DNA of 64,000 bases from Lichenostomus cassidix (Eukaryota; Chordata; Aves; Passeriformes; Meliphagidae), in contig CM039194.1 in NCBI GenBank assembly GCA_008360975.2, positions 10,526,426-10,590,425 of the forward strand. The letters run 5' to 3'. The notes beneath the pieces were generated by a model that was given only the letters and a program-made list of their open reading frames with translations, was not told where the DNA came from and did not search any database. The translations under genes and the position numbers were made by a program. Of the stretch, positions 25,828-38,330 are shown piece by piece (position 1 is the first letter of the stretch; each line of letters opens with the position of its first letter).

Positions 25828-25942
25828 TGCAAGATGGAGTTTCATGCATGTACTTCTGGCAAAACCATCACAGCTCGATGTGAAGGGCCCTGTCCCTGCC
25901 TTCCAGGACCTGAAAGTTTAAAACACAAGATGGAGAAAACTG
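25828..25942 (+). CDS. SPOCK1: SPOCK1 (testican-1) internal exon: second half of Kazal-like domain plus linker
   Basis: Testican-1 is a secreted chondroitin/heparan-sulfate proteoglycan of the extracellular matrix with Kazal-like, SPARC-type EF-hand and thyroglobulin type-1 modules. Family members are linked to control of matrix metalloproteases and cathepsin L. The exon reads 38 full codons plus one base (entry phase 0, exit phase 1). It starts CKMEFHACTSGKTITARC, followed by EGPCPCLPGPESLKHKMEKT and the first base of a split codon. Cysteines 1, 8 and 18 fit Kazal cysteines 4-6; the PCPC pair and a Pro/Lys-rich stretch fit the linker before the SPARC module. From memory, human testican-1 has CKLEFHACSTGKSLATLC then DGPCPCLPEPE here, closer than testican-2 or -3. 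The terminal G fits the Ala expected before the next conserved Cys. The exon is not a multiple of three, so skipping it would shift the frame. Flanking exons lie outside the window. SPOCK3 is the main alternative, but less likely. Confidence 0.93.
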
Positions 25943-25948
25943 GTAAGT
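25940..25948 (+). other. 5' splice site of the SPOCK1 exon
   Basis: CTG|GTAAGT: the six intronic bases match the U1 snRNA consensus fully. The site fixes the exon end at 25942 with one base of a split codon. Reading on without splicing would destroy the match to the testican family. Confidence 0.88.
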
Positions 25949-27470
25949 TGAGCTGTTAATGAAATCATGGCAGATTAATTGGGTCCTGCTATGTTCTTAG
26001 AAAAATGTAAGAAAGACTTCTTAACTGGTATATTTTGTATGTAAGACTTTCTGAGAAAGAGCTAAGGTGCAACTAATCATTTTCTAAATAGGGAGTGCTT
26101 TCAAACACCTTAATGGCTGCAAAAATAACTCCCACTTGAGAGAGTCTCATAGGAAAACTAAATTCTGGCTAATGAATCTCAATTTGAAGTGAAAACATTT
26201 TGAATGGAAATATTGAAGCATTGTGAAAGAAGATAGCAAAAAATACTGATTGATGGTTCATTATTTTGTGAGTTCAAAGGAATCAGCAGACTGTGTGTGA
26301 ACTAAAAAGTCATTTAAAGTCACACATATGTATTACATGGGATCTGAATTATCATTTTCATTTTGATTGTTATTAATGTTATCATTAGAAGTCAAACATA
26401 TATAAAATAGACATATGTATCTGTGTTCATGTATAAATCTGTTTCAATCACAAAGTCATTGCAAATGATGCTGTATAAAACTGAAGGTTGGAGTCTCAGC
26501 ACAAATGGCCTCTTTCCCTGCCAGCTCTCTGGTGAGTTCTGTGAGCAGGTCTGAAAGCCTGGTGAGCTAATTCACTCCCCCAGGTGTTTTCCAAGGAAGC
26601 AAGCACAAGCTGTCTCGGTGTGACCTCATCCAAAGGGAATTAGGTCTGTCAGTGGAGACTGACTAAAAGCAGAAGTCCAGCAGCAGGAGGGCAAGTGTCA
26701 TGGCCAGGTTCTGTCTAAGAGTTTCTTCCCTGCTGTGAGGAAAGTCCTTTGGAGGGAAAAGGTTTGTTGCCTGTGGCTGTGTTTTTTTGGTGTGAGTGCA
26801 GATGTTCTGGTGAGAGCTGGCACAGTGAGCATGAGCCTGGCTTTAAGCCTGGGTTTGAGTACAGTGTTGCCTCTCCTCTCTCAGGAGTGCTGAAAGTTTA
26901 ACTCACTGACTGCTGCCTGTATTGGGAGCTCACAAAGCCAAATCTGGGACTTAGGCAGAGTTTGCTCAGTCATGTTAAGCAGTGAAATGTGTTTGTCTGG
27001 TGCATCACATAGAGTCTAACAGGAGGCTTTAACGTTGGTCTGTTGGACCCAAAATATTTTTGAACCTCTCTTCTCCTCCCCATTGTGGACATGTTCTAAT
27101 GGTAGCACAGGAACAGGGAAAAAGTTTAAACATTTCTTCTGGTTAGTTCAGGCCCTGTCACCTCAGCTGAAAACACTGATTATCCTGCTGGTGGTTCTCC
27201 CTGCACACATTCTATACTCCAGCACAGGACCAGTTTTCACATTAGACCTCCATCTACTTTCTAGAAAAAGTGTTTCTCCAGCTTACATTTTGAAAATTCA
27301 GGTTTGTTTCATTTTTTAAAAATTGCAGACATTTTTCTGCACAACTCTCAAACTTTGACCATGTGTTGTAGATGGCAGTGTTCTAAAATCAATATATAAC
27401 TGTAGTATTGCTTTGTGTGGCTTGAATCTTCTGGTTGCAGAATGCCCACTGATAAATTGCCTTATTCATA
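25949..27470. other. Intronic sequence immediately after the exon
   Basis: AT-rich up to about 26450, then moderately mixed. No poly(A) site, alternative exon or repeat family recognised. Confidence 0.5.
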
Positions 27471-27475
27471 TTTTC

Positions 27476-27510
27476 TATTTCTTGTAGCCCTTATCAGGCT
27501 ACAAGAAATA
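27476..27510. repeat. Perfect 14-bp inverted repeat with 7-base loop
   Basis: TATTTCTTGTAGCC (27476-27489) is exactly complementary to GGCTACAAGAAATA (27497-27510); the loop is CTTATCA. The CCCTTATCAG found across the loop recurs at about 27542-27551 after a T/C-rich stretch, so the region also has a short direct repeat. In SPOCK1 RNA this would fold as a strong short hairpin. Confidence 0.75.
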
Positions 27511-28894
27511 TTTCTTTTTCTTTGCCCTTTTTATTTCTTTGCCCTTATCAGAAAGAGTATCAGATTAATAAATCTTCAGTGACATTTCAAGCTTACAATT
27601 TCATTCACACAAGAGAAAAAAGATTCTAATAACCCTTATCTTGATAAATGCAATTTGACAGGGTATATGTATTCTGAAACCCAGGCTTTTGTTTTGCTTG
27701 ACTCAAAACTTTAACTCCAGCCAACAAAGCATTAATTTAATGAATTGGGTGATCTGCAGAGCAACTTTCCTGAAGGCTTTTTCAAGAGGCCAAACTTGAA
27801 CTAGCAGTGCTCTGGCCATTTTCTTGGTGACAAGGGTATCATTATTATTAGGTACTGAAATGTCCACAAAATGATTTGGAATTGAAAATCAAATAATCAA
27901 TAGCAAGGCCACTTTATGACTTGTTTCTTTTCTGGATCTTTAAATGTGCCAGTAACGTTCCAGTTAAAGACTTCCTCTATTTTCCTGTTTCCTTTCTTCA
28001 GCCATTGTCTTTTCAGTTGACCCACTAAGCCTAAAGGAGTCTCAAACTGAGTGTTTCAGAGTTTGTCTTTTAAAGAAGTGCTCACAGGAGTTTCCGTGAG
28101 AAACTATGAGTTAATTCTACATACCAGCAGAAATTTTACACAGGTGCAATTTTAGCAGTGTCTGAACAGGGATTTGGAATTGTGGGAGTCTCCCCTTTGC
28201 AGCCAGAGACTCAGCCAGCTTTCCTTAGTGTATGAGAAAATGTTGAATTCTAGTTGCTGACCACAACAATTTCCGCATGCTGCCTTTTGTAAGAATCCCT
28301 TTTTTGCTGAACAAGTAGTGTCAGCTGGCTCTGCAGACATAAGCCCTGACCAATGTCTATGGCAACATGGCAGTGCTGGGTTCACAGCTGGATAAACGAT
28401 CTGAAAGGTCCAGCCTGAATGATCTGATGAACCTGGGTGGGAGATGGGCAATCCATTCCATGGCAGGGCACAGGACACTCCCAAAACCTGGTCAGGGCAG
28501 CACTTCAGTGCTTTCCTCTTCACCACATCCCAGACCTCTGAGGTGGGACCTTCTGACTAGAATGTCAGTTATGTGGTATCTTAGTGTTTCCTTTGGTGTT
28601 CACACAAAATTATTTTATTTCCTCATATGCTACAACAGTATCATTAACATTGCTGAATTAGCCTAAAAATCAGTAGTTTGTTTTCTCACATAAAAATTTG
28701 TGTGAAAAAACCTGCAGACCATTGGGATTTATTTTTGCTCCTTATGTAGTTGCCAGGTTTGTGAAGTGTAATGTTCAGTAGAAAATGATACAGAGCTAAA
28801 CCTCATGCCTTATACAGACGTGTCATTGGAAAAATACTAAGGAGAATAACAGCATAAATGCTTCCAGCAAAATGGAAATGCAGCTCTTTGAGCT

Positions 28895-29060
28895 CACACA
28901 TCTACGTTTTGATGCCTATTATACAACAAGGTTAAATATACGTGGTTGTGAACTTCACGTTTGAAGACAGTTTGCATTAATCTTTACACATTCATTCGAT
29001 CATACTCAAATATTATTCCATGATAAATTACTTTCAGAAATTAAAAATTTAAAGGAACAT
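28895..29060. promoter_or_regulatory. AT-rich block with retained CpGs, candidate conserved element
   Basis: About four CpGs (TACGTT, TACGTGG, CACGTTT, TTCGATC) occur in roughly 90 bases that are otherwise very AT-rich; neighbouring kilobases have few. No frame or repeat explains it. Regulatory role is inference from composition. Confidence 0.28.
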
Positions 29061-32000
29061 TTAATTTCCAAAGTACTGTAATTCTAAATGTCATGACCTT
29101 TTTTTTATACGCTTGTGAATAAAATTGGCAGCAGCATCAAAGAAAAGCAATTTAAGTGTATGTGCTCAGAGGTAACAATGGACTGCAGTGTCTGAGTCGT
29201 ATTCCTTCCTCCTCCCTGAGCTCCTTTGAAAACATCCCAGCTCTGAGGATGAAAATGAAGACTAATAATCATGTTAAAAATTGGAATTCCTTTCATAGTG
29301 TTAACTGCTACTGTGGAGACATTAATAAAATAACATGAATGCAAGCAAAAGTAAACTACACCAGGATTATTACCTTTAATGGCAAATAACAACAATAAAA
29401 TCTTTCTACCATAAAGTTAAATCTTTGAAGAGATGGCAGGATCATGTTCTTCATTTTCTGAAATGGAATTTTGAGTCAGAGTGTGAAAGGTAGAAAACAG
29501 GTCTCTGTGAAGGTACTAATGGAAGATTTTGGAAGACAAGCCCTAATGCTTTTACTCTTTGCTGTTTTAGACACATTTAGATTCCTTTGATTTATCAAAA
29601 CACTTGCTATGCTTCATAATTCACAGCAGTATCCCAGCTTTACAATATGCTTCCATGATAGCTGCTGATTTTCAACTCAGCTACCCAGAGACAGAGGTTG
29701 AGCTGTAATCTGCCCTGAGGTTAGCTGCCCTTCCAGAGTGTGTATGCCCTTTGATTTAATACTGTAAAACGAATAAGGCTATAATTTCAACAAAAGAAAA
29801 CTACTAGAAACTGACTCTAAACAGAAATTATTTAAGACACAGAATCTTGTCTGCTGGTGGTTTTCAGGTATCTCTTTCCAATATTGGGTAGAGTCTTCAT
29901 CAGTCATAACTTATTTTTAGACCAAATGAAGCTTCCAAAATCCCACCATAAATAAAGAACTAAACAAACTGTTTCAATTCTTCAGAACCTCCTGGCAAAG
30001 GAAGAGAATCTTCTCTTAAATGTGCTGTTCATTCTATCAAAACACCAACACAGTGCCATGACTGGGGTGTCTCCTGGCAGGTGTGAATTCGTGGTTGCAA
30101 TAATGTGGTTCTCTCAACTTCCCCCATTGCTGTGTGACTCCTGTTTGGTCTGTGTGAGTGGTGTAGGTGCTCAGGCAGGATGGTAAATGTTTAACAGCCT
30201 GTCAGGGCTGTTTCTGACCATACCCTGTCTGTGCTTTCTAAGTTAAGTGCTGTACTCCCAACACACCAGATTTCATTTGTTGCCATCAGGGTTGCAGAGC
30301 CACTGGAGCGTGAATGGATGCAGTAATTCTGAGTAGTTTTATCCCTGTCTATGCATTGTGTGCTTTTGACCTTGCAGAAATGCCCAAGGCAACTTCTAAG
30401 GAAATTCTATTATCTTGATACAGGGAATATAAGGTCAATAGGCAGAAGCAAATATATTCAAATACGCCAAGTGTTGTTTAAATTTCTGAGGAGAACCAAG
30501 GGAACATTTTTAAGTTACAGGAATAGGTCTTGGCAAGCTTGATCAAGAATCTACATTGTTTAGGGTATGAATTGTAGCATTTAACTACCACCCTATAGGG
30601 TGTGATGGATGAGAAGGTCTAATGGTTCCTTTCCTATATAAAAAGAGCACTCAGTGCATGAAGTTTATTTGAAGAAATCAGTCTTGTTTCTCAAATGAGT
30701 TGTATCATTTCTTGTGTCTGAATGACTGACAACTAAAAGAATTTTAGGTTTTGAAATCCACTTTCAGCAAATATTTTAGTTTCAAATTGCTATTCACAGG
30801 TTTTTATAACTGCAGAGTACATAATTTTAAAGTTTATGAAGATGAAGTATGAGTCATGAACATGGTTGATTTGAAATTGGTACAGATTTGCCAGCAAATG
30901 TTTCCTTTTGTGACTTTAGTTTTAAAAAAAGGCCCTTTCTGATGTTGAATTTGCATGTTGATTTTTAAATTACTCACTTGAGTCTCATACTCTGGGAATG
31001 ATAAAACAAAAGCTTTCCAAAATTAAGGTTACCAAGGGGTTCAAAGCTTTAGTATATCTCATGGAAACTAGGCGTGTTTTTTCCTCCGGACTTCATCAGT
31101 AAATAGTAGATTTATTAGCTCTAAATTGTGCAGGATCTGGCACTTTGGCTCCAAAATTTTCTGTATGAATACTGCAATTCAGTTTTTTAATTTGTTACAT
31201 GATGAAATGAACTTACCCAAGAAAATCTGAGTTATGTAATTTCTGTAAATAATAATTACTATTACCAATACAATTACTTTGCTTGCCAGCTTTCACACAA
31301 GAGGATCAGTCTTTATTCCTTTCCCCAAAGCATGAAAGATTAACTTTTTTCACTTCTGCAAGATACTGTTTGTGAGTAGTGAAGCGACTGGACCCAATTA
31401 ATATTTGATTAAAGAAAGTCAGGAAGCAGGCAAGAACAGATACCTCTGCTCTCCAGGATGGCTCTTGGTGTCACCCACTCCTCTTGGAAGAAAAAGTCAA
31501 TAGCTCCAAGACTGAGATAGCAAAATCAACCTCCTGCCAGTGTCAGAAGACCAAAGCAATGGTGGCTGGGGGGTGTTTTGTTCAGCTGCTTGACCTCACA
31601 TGAACCTTCCTTTTGTGCACTGGGCAAAAGCAAGAGCTGATGAGGGAAAGGCCAGTTGTAGAATTCATGCAGTGTTTTTCCTCTTCCCAAAATACAACTG
31701 ACTGTGACTCTATAATGAGACAACACACACCGTAATTGTAAACTGTATAATTGAATAAACAAGTCCAAATTTCTCTTTCACCAGTATATGAGCACCACAT
31801 TTTAGGATGTAGGTGCAAACAGCCATAATGGTACCATTTAAGAGCTCAAAGTTGTGCAAAGGAAGAATACAGAGAGGTTTCAAACATCATATCTAAAATA
31901 ACTTTTCAACTTAAGCAAATGCTATTGAATTTTTCACCACCACTCAACATGCCCATGCTGAGGTTCTGAATTATATGTACAAAGTATTTATACAATGGAA

Positions 32001-33050
32001 ATGAAATGCAAATTTTCAGGTTCCTGTATTTTCCATCATAATTGTGTTGTAAAGGAAAATCAGCCCAAAAAACTTGGTTAGACTTGAAAGTAAACTCAGG
32101 TTTGGATCTGTGATACCTCAGTGCTTTTTCTACCAAAGAGTATGAATTAAAATATTTTTGTGCTTTCAGCAATTATGCACAGAAAGCACGCAGGTGGCTA
32201 TGTGAAGCCTGCTTTGACATGAACTTGAAAAGGAGACAGAATTGTCCCCTGTAGAAATGTTGTGTTTTGATCTGGCTCTAAGGCTTAGGAACTCAGCACA
32301 GAAGCATTGATTAGAGCAGGCCCCAGACACAGAACAAGTTAGGGATGATACCATCCATTGACTAGCTGTCACTTTTTTGGCATGATCTTCTATGGGTTTG
32401 ATCAAATTATAGCAGGCTCCAAAATATAGCAGCCAACATCTGCTTTAGAGGCAGCACTGACAGGAAGGAGGAAAAGGCAGCACTCAGAAAAGTGTGTTGT
32501 TCACTTTGCTGCTTTCAGGTGCTTGCTGAAAGGATGCTGACTGTAGCATCAACATCCCTGTCAGCAGGATTTGCCCTTTTGGTAAGGTCACAAGGTAAGG
32601 TGGCAAGAGAATAATGTTGAGCCAAAATTCCTGACATAATTTTTGAGGTTGAACCAGGACGTGAGACATAATTCCTCATCATTGCTAAATAAAGACTAAT
32701 CCCAGATGGCAGCAGGAGACAGGAACTGCATAAAAATAACTGTGTTGTGGTGTAATTATATTAAAAACAGTAGGATATTCTTTTCAATCCTTTTGAAATC
32801 TTTTGAAAGAAAACTTTTAAGGCTGTGTTAACTCCCTGGCAGCTCTCTGTGGCTGAGTCAAGTCCTCATATTTTCTCAAGCATTTATAGCTGTGTGTTTG
32901 CCCAAGCTTAGCAATAAATACAGGCTTCACCCCTTCCCCAGGAGTGGTCACCTGCTTAAACAGAAATAACATTTAAAAGATTGATTTGGTGGGTCTCATC
33001 CATGTAACCAGTTGTGGCTAGCACAGGTCTTTCCCATGAGAATTTTTTCC
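29061..33050. other. Intronic sequence, little structure
   Basis: No gene recognised. A perfect 14-bp palindrome, CACCCTATAGGGTG, sits at 30589-30602. The rest is AT-rich intron with no recognised repeat. Confidence 0.5.
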
Positions 33051-33059
33051 TGTGTTTTA

Positions 33060-33430
33060 TAAACAAAGATAAAGTTTGGATGTTATTAAAAACAGTGTCT
33101 TGAGATTTGGACAGTTCAGGCCTGGCCAGTCAGGCCTAGGGGGAGGTTTCTGACTGACCAATCTGAGTGACCTCTGAAAAATCTATATGAGTTGGAATTA
33201 AATAATAAAAGCTCTCTTTTTTTATGCCACACTGAGAATCCGGGCCTTCTTTCTCTGCTAGTGGCTCAACAGCGACAACCAGTAGCTGTGGATTGCTCAC
33301 TTCCACATTCAATTTGATACAGAACCCAAACCTAAATGGGCCACAGGTCCCAAGGGCAGTGTAAGCATCACCTGGATCAGTGACCCTGCAGACAACTTCC
33401 CACCTGGACACACAAAGGATTCAGGATACC
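33060..33430 (+). mobile_element. Possible endogenous-retrovirus LTR relic (ERVL-like), low confidence
   Basis: The stretch has LTR-like order: a 7-bp inverted repeat AGGCCTG...CAGGCCT near 33118, a CTATATGA TATA-like motif at about 33183, an AATAAAAGC polyadenylation-type motif at about 33205, a T-rich run, then CACACTGAGAATCCGGGCC, resembling the R/U5 side of passerine LTRs as I remember them. The ends are not defined, no target-site duplication was found, and the TATA and AATAAA motifs are unusually close. No gag, pol or env sequence is present. Confidence 0.3.
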
Positions 33431-36400
33431 ACTGGGATGAATAAACCAAAAACAATAACAGCACACTGAGACACCTCTGTGGTCATTGGTTTCATAAACA
33501 GCATTCAACAAAATGTTAAAATGGCTATTGATTTTTTTTTTTGGCATAAAGAAAAGGTTACAAAATGACAGACAGGGTAAACACTTTGTGTCAGCAAGTA
33601 ACAATAATTTTCAGACGAGAAGTAATTTGATTTTGGATTGCCAACAGAAAACTATTGAAGTGGCACACTGTGTTAATGGAAACACCATCTAGTAACAGCA
33701 GGTGTTTGTGTGCTGATAATGATAATTAGAGCACTAAAATCTCTCTCATCATAAACAAAATCAAATAAATAAGACTGGTTCCATATAGTTTTTTTCTCAT
33801 GGATATTGATTTCTGGATTTTTGGGAATATTTCCCTAATATTTATTCCAAGAAAAATTTTGTAAAATCCCTGGAAACTTGACAGTGAAATAATTTATAGT
33901 GCATATCACTGTGGTGTTAAGCTAAAACATCCCAGTGTAAGGCAAAAAAACCCCCAAACCTTTTCAGAAGAATACAGAAGAAAATAAGACTTTGGTTGTT
34001 TCAAATACATATTTTTCTCTTTTTTGGGGGTTTTTTCTTTGGTATTTAAAGGGCTAAATTCCATCTTTAGTTACTCCAGTATAAATCTGGAATAGTTTCA
34101 TGAACAATGTTGAGCTAATTGCTTTTGGTTAAGTTATTCTGAGTCTATAGAGGTATAAGTAAGTATAGCCTAGAGATTAATTGATCATTCCAGAGAAGTT
34201 GTAACTTTTTATGCAGCATTGTGGCAAATTGGTTCTTGTTTTTTTCAATTTCTAATTCCTTATTAGTGCAGAAGGAGGGAGATGGTATTTGTGATATCAC
34301 CACCTCATTCCAAATATATATCCTTGCATATTTTATAGCTTTTACTGACCCAACAGGGACCTTCCTACATTCATTTTCCTCTGAAGAATTGCATTTTTTT
34401 GTAATTCAGTTTAATGGACTGCATGTAAATCAAAGAAATAATGTTATCTGTTTTCTGTAAAGCAGCTGTCTTAGATGTGGACTAGAATGAGAACCTGTAC
34501 TAAATTACTAAAATCTGAATGATTTGGCTCAAGTCCATCTCTGTCAAAGAGGAGTCCCACATCCACACAAAAACACTAAAATATCCTGCAATACACAAAA
34601 AAAAATATTAAAGAAGCTTCCAGGCAACCACCATAGATCTTTATGTCCCAAATATTAAAATATCTATGTTTTTACATTTAGTAGTTTTTTTCAGGTACAG
34701 ACTCAAACTCTGAACACTGGATTGGTCACTCAAAATTGCAGTTTGACCTTCCCTGCAGGTGTCCCAGGGCAGCCTCTCTGGAGCTCCCTTTGGGATTAGT
34801 TTGCACAGACAGATCTTAAATTTGGAGCTGAATTGCAAAGCCTTAGACCCTACAAGCATCCAAATAAGTCTTTATCATATTTCTAATTAATAGTAACACA
34901 GAGAGTGGCTGAGATTATGTCCAAGCAATCTGTTTACTCTGTGATGATTTTCAAACTAAGTCTTAACTACATTTCTATAATATTGTGTTCCAGTAAGTGA
35001 GAGAGTATTTCATTAATAATTGTTTTCAAGGCTCTGCTTATGGGGAAGCAGTTTCCTATTCCTTTGTGAGGATATACTTTATACATTGATGTCAGTATAT
35101 TTTTGGATGTAATATTTTATAGTCTTGGCTCCATCTTGCTTGTCTGAAGGTGATTTTACTATCATTGTGTCCTATTTTTCAGTTTGTTTACAAAGATAGT
35201 CAGGGCCCAGGTGTTATCAGGCACAGACAACAAGCAAAAATTGTCCAAATTGTAAGTATGGTCTATAACAGCAAGTACTTGCTTATCAGGCAATCCCTGT
35301 CAACAGGAAAAATGAAAACTGGGTAAAATAAGATCATGTCACTGTCATTTCAGACAGCAAGTTGCACGTTACAAATGCCTCATTGATCATTCACCATTGA
35401 AATTCAGGTTTAAGCTCTCAGTTCTTGAAGAGGTTGCAAATGTTCATGGAGAGTTGAAGATGCAAAAGAAAAAGCAAAAGGGATCTTTTGAAAAATCATG
35501 GGCCTTTTGGTTGAGACCACCAAAATTAGGCTACATTTGTGACTGTGAAGTGACATACATATCTCTGTCTCTATCATGATTTTCCAAAGAGTGTTGGCAC
35601 ATGGTTGTTTATCTCTGTAATAACTCACTGTGAAAAAGGAATGCCCAAATATGTCTCAAGTGTGTTGCATCCTCTGTTAATGTTATAGTATAACATTCAG
35701 GTGTGGTTAAGAAAATAGTTTATAAAAAAACTGCATTATTCTGTTTTGCTGTTGTCACGAAGGGTTTAATTAGCTCCTGCCTGAGCTAAGTGTGGTTGAA
35801 ATGAAAGCCAGGAAAACACCAGAAACAGCTTTGTCTCCAGAAGTCCCAGTGCCAAGGTATCAGTATAGCACATTTCCTGGTAAGAGCTTAAAGGCGTGAA
35901 AAATACTGAAGTATTTAGGGAATGTTTGCAGACCTTGAGTTTTCCATGCATGAAACCTAATGTTTCTTTCTAGCTGATCCCATCCAGAAAAAGTGAGGTC
36001 CTGCAAAGTGCAGTGAGATTAGCCTGGGTAGAAAATAAAGCCTTTCCTCATTTGCAGTCCTTTCCTCTGAGCCTGATGGGCTGGAGAGGCACTGGAAGAA
36101 GGAAGTCATATATGAAGCACCTTATCTCTAAATTAGATTGTTGGTGGGCAGTGGAGGCTTAGTTTGAGGGAAACTGCCAAAGGCACAAAACTGAGCAGTG
36201 TCATGAACTATATATCATGCTTCCCTTTCATTCTAAATATTGACACTAGAATTCTGGACATTATAAATAAAAAACGTTTCATAGAAATCCTGATATTGTA
36301 CCTTTGAGATTGTTACATGAAGCTAGTATTAATCGCTTTCCTCAATTTAGTAAAATCCCATAACAAATAACAAATTCTGAGCAACAACAAAAAATAGAAA

Positions 36401-36995
36401 GCAAAATTTTTGAAGAACAGTTGGGTTTTACCAGCAAATATAACTTTTACATGTTTTGATTTTTTTTTAATTGTATGAGGAGTATGCTATATAGTATATA
36501 GAGTAAGTGCATTTGAGAATGCTGTTACCCTGAAGGCAATAAATGATTAAAATAGATTTTTCAATAAACAAGCAAGTGGAAGGAATTGTTATCTGTTCAG
36601 TTTACATTATGTCAAGAAGCTGAGTTGGTTGCAAAAAACACTGGGCAGTATTTCACTCTTTCCAAAAAAAGTTCCTTTTAGTATTTTCAATTGGATGTCC
36701 TTGAGAGCTGGAGCAATAGAAATGGGAAGTTCATTATCACAAAGCGCATAATTATACACGTGGAGTCTAATAATATGAATATCTGCTTTATCTGAGTGCT
36801 CTTGGGTTAGAAGTGTCTAAAGGAGAAAAGGCCTCCCTGTGCTGGCTGGTCACAGAATAACCATGGGCAACTATGAGCTGGGAAAAAGTTTCATATAAAC
36901 CTCAGGGATGTCAGGAGAGGCATCTCCAGAAATATTGGCAATACTTTACAGGGCATTGGTAAGACTTTGTCTGGGTTTGGTGTGGGGGTTTTTTT
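33431..36995. other. Intronic sequence, nothing notable
   Basis: AT-rich with T-runs near 33531-33542 and 34019-34040. An E-box CACGTG lies at about 36758 in a short CpG-bearing stretch (GCGCATAATT then ACACGTGG, about 36743-36762). Confidence 0.45.
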
Positions 36996-36999
36996 GGTG

Positions 37000-37015
37000 T
37001 TTTTTTTTTTTTTTT
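37000..37015. repeat. Poly(T) run of 16
   Basis: Sixteen consecutive T after GGTG, preceded by another T7 within a G/T-rich stretch (36974-36999). It could be the A-tail of a minus-strand insertion, but nothing recognisable adjoins it. Confidence 0.85.
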
Positions 37016-38254
37016 CCAACCAGCAATGCTCTATCAGAGAGAATTCCAAGATGAAATAGGAGACAGAACAAGTTTTTCACTGCTTTAGTCTAGAGCTGAG
37101 CCATTCCTGTCACAGACATCTTTGTGCTTGGTACAAAAACCAAGTAAAAAGTCCTATCTGCTAAAAGTTAACTCTACAGCACTGTTGAAAAGATGTGTTA
37201 CAGCTTCTTTGGAGAAGCCAAAGGGAGAAAGAACCCTTGTGTAGGTATTTAAATAATGCTATAAATACAGCTTTAAGGCAATTCTTTCAGTATGCATTAA
37301 GTGAAAAAAAAGGTATTTTTGTACATAATTTTTTAGAGTTATTTTTTTGGTCATATAGTTTAGGGTGTAAAATGAATGAGGAATTGGAGGAAAGGGGAAT
37401 GACATCTGCTACTTGTAAGGGATTTTGGAAAATGAGAGCACTTCACACTGCTGAGATTCCTCTGTTGCAAAGGCAGCCTTGCAAATGTCTATCCACTCAT
37501 ACCAGGCTGATTTTCTCTCTCTTTCTTTTTCTCACTCTTTTTAAAGACATGTCTGTTAAACATCACCGGGTTCCATTTTTTCCTTACCATCCCTAACATA
37601 GTAAAGGTGATTGAGGAGTTTCTCTTCACCGCCTGCTGTAATTTCCACATGGTTTTGCCAGGCTGTACAAAGGTGATGTGTTACTGCTGAGTGTTGGGAC
37701 ACAAGGCATTTGGCTACATTCTTGTGACAAAGAATTCATAAAACAGAATTGATGCGGTGCTTTATGGTACCAGCTGATTAACTGCAGCCCTCAATAAAGG
37801 AAAGATGCTGTGTGCAATTGAAGTACAGGTATAAAAAGAGCTACAATAAAGAAGATGCAAGTGGAAACAATATATTAAGCTTCTGAGAAGCAGATTCATT
37901 GGCAGGTCTTTGCATTTCAAAAGGAATTCGGGATCTGCTGATATGTGGTGGTGTTATTTCATGTTGTACAGCAGCACGGTTAAGAGCAAGGGTTTGGAAA
38001 TAAACTCCTCCTGACCTTGGGAAACTGAATTACATTAATGCAGTTTATGTTTTAAGCAAGCCTGGACTTGTGTGTCACACTCTAAGAATTAGTGAAGGCC
38101 ACAAAGTTGCTCCTGCATTTAGCTTACTACACAAAGAGATTATTTTCTTATTTTATAAGCTGCCTGGTTCCAAACACATTTCTGTTTGCTTGGGCATAAT
38201 TTTTGTCAGTATATGTCACAAGAAATACTTATATTTCTAAACACCTACACCTTT

Positions 38255-38330
38255 AGTTCGTAAATAATTACCAGTAATATTGCAATTATTATTGGAGTTC
38301 CAATTTCTGTAATTGGACATTTTGCTGATA
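38255..38330. promoter_or_regulatory. Cluster of three CCAAT/ATTGG boxes and TAATTA-type sites
   Basis: ATTGG (38291-38295), CCAAT (38300-38304) and ATTGG (38312-38316) lie in alternating orientation within 26 bp. CCAATT and AATTGG (38300-38305, 38311-38316) form an inverted repeat with a 5-base spacer. AATAATTA and CAATTATT lie just upstream (38263-38290). CCAAT boxes are NF-Y sites and TAATTA cores are homeodomain sites; a regulatory role is inference. Confidence 0.3.

Noticed and set aside
33136..33411. 91-codon minus-strand frame
   Set aside because: It is antisense through the LTR-like stretch, with no protein family recognised.
37195..37596. 133-codon + frame
   Set aside because: Low-complexity T-rich translation, no recognisable domain, and no sign of codon bias; consistent with chance in AT-rich DNA.
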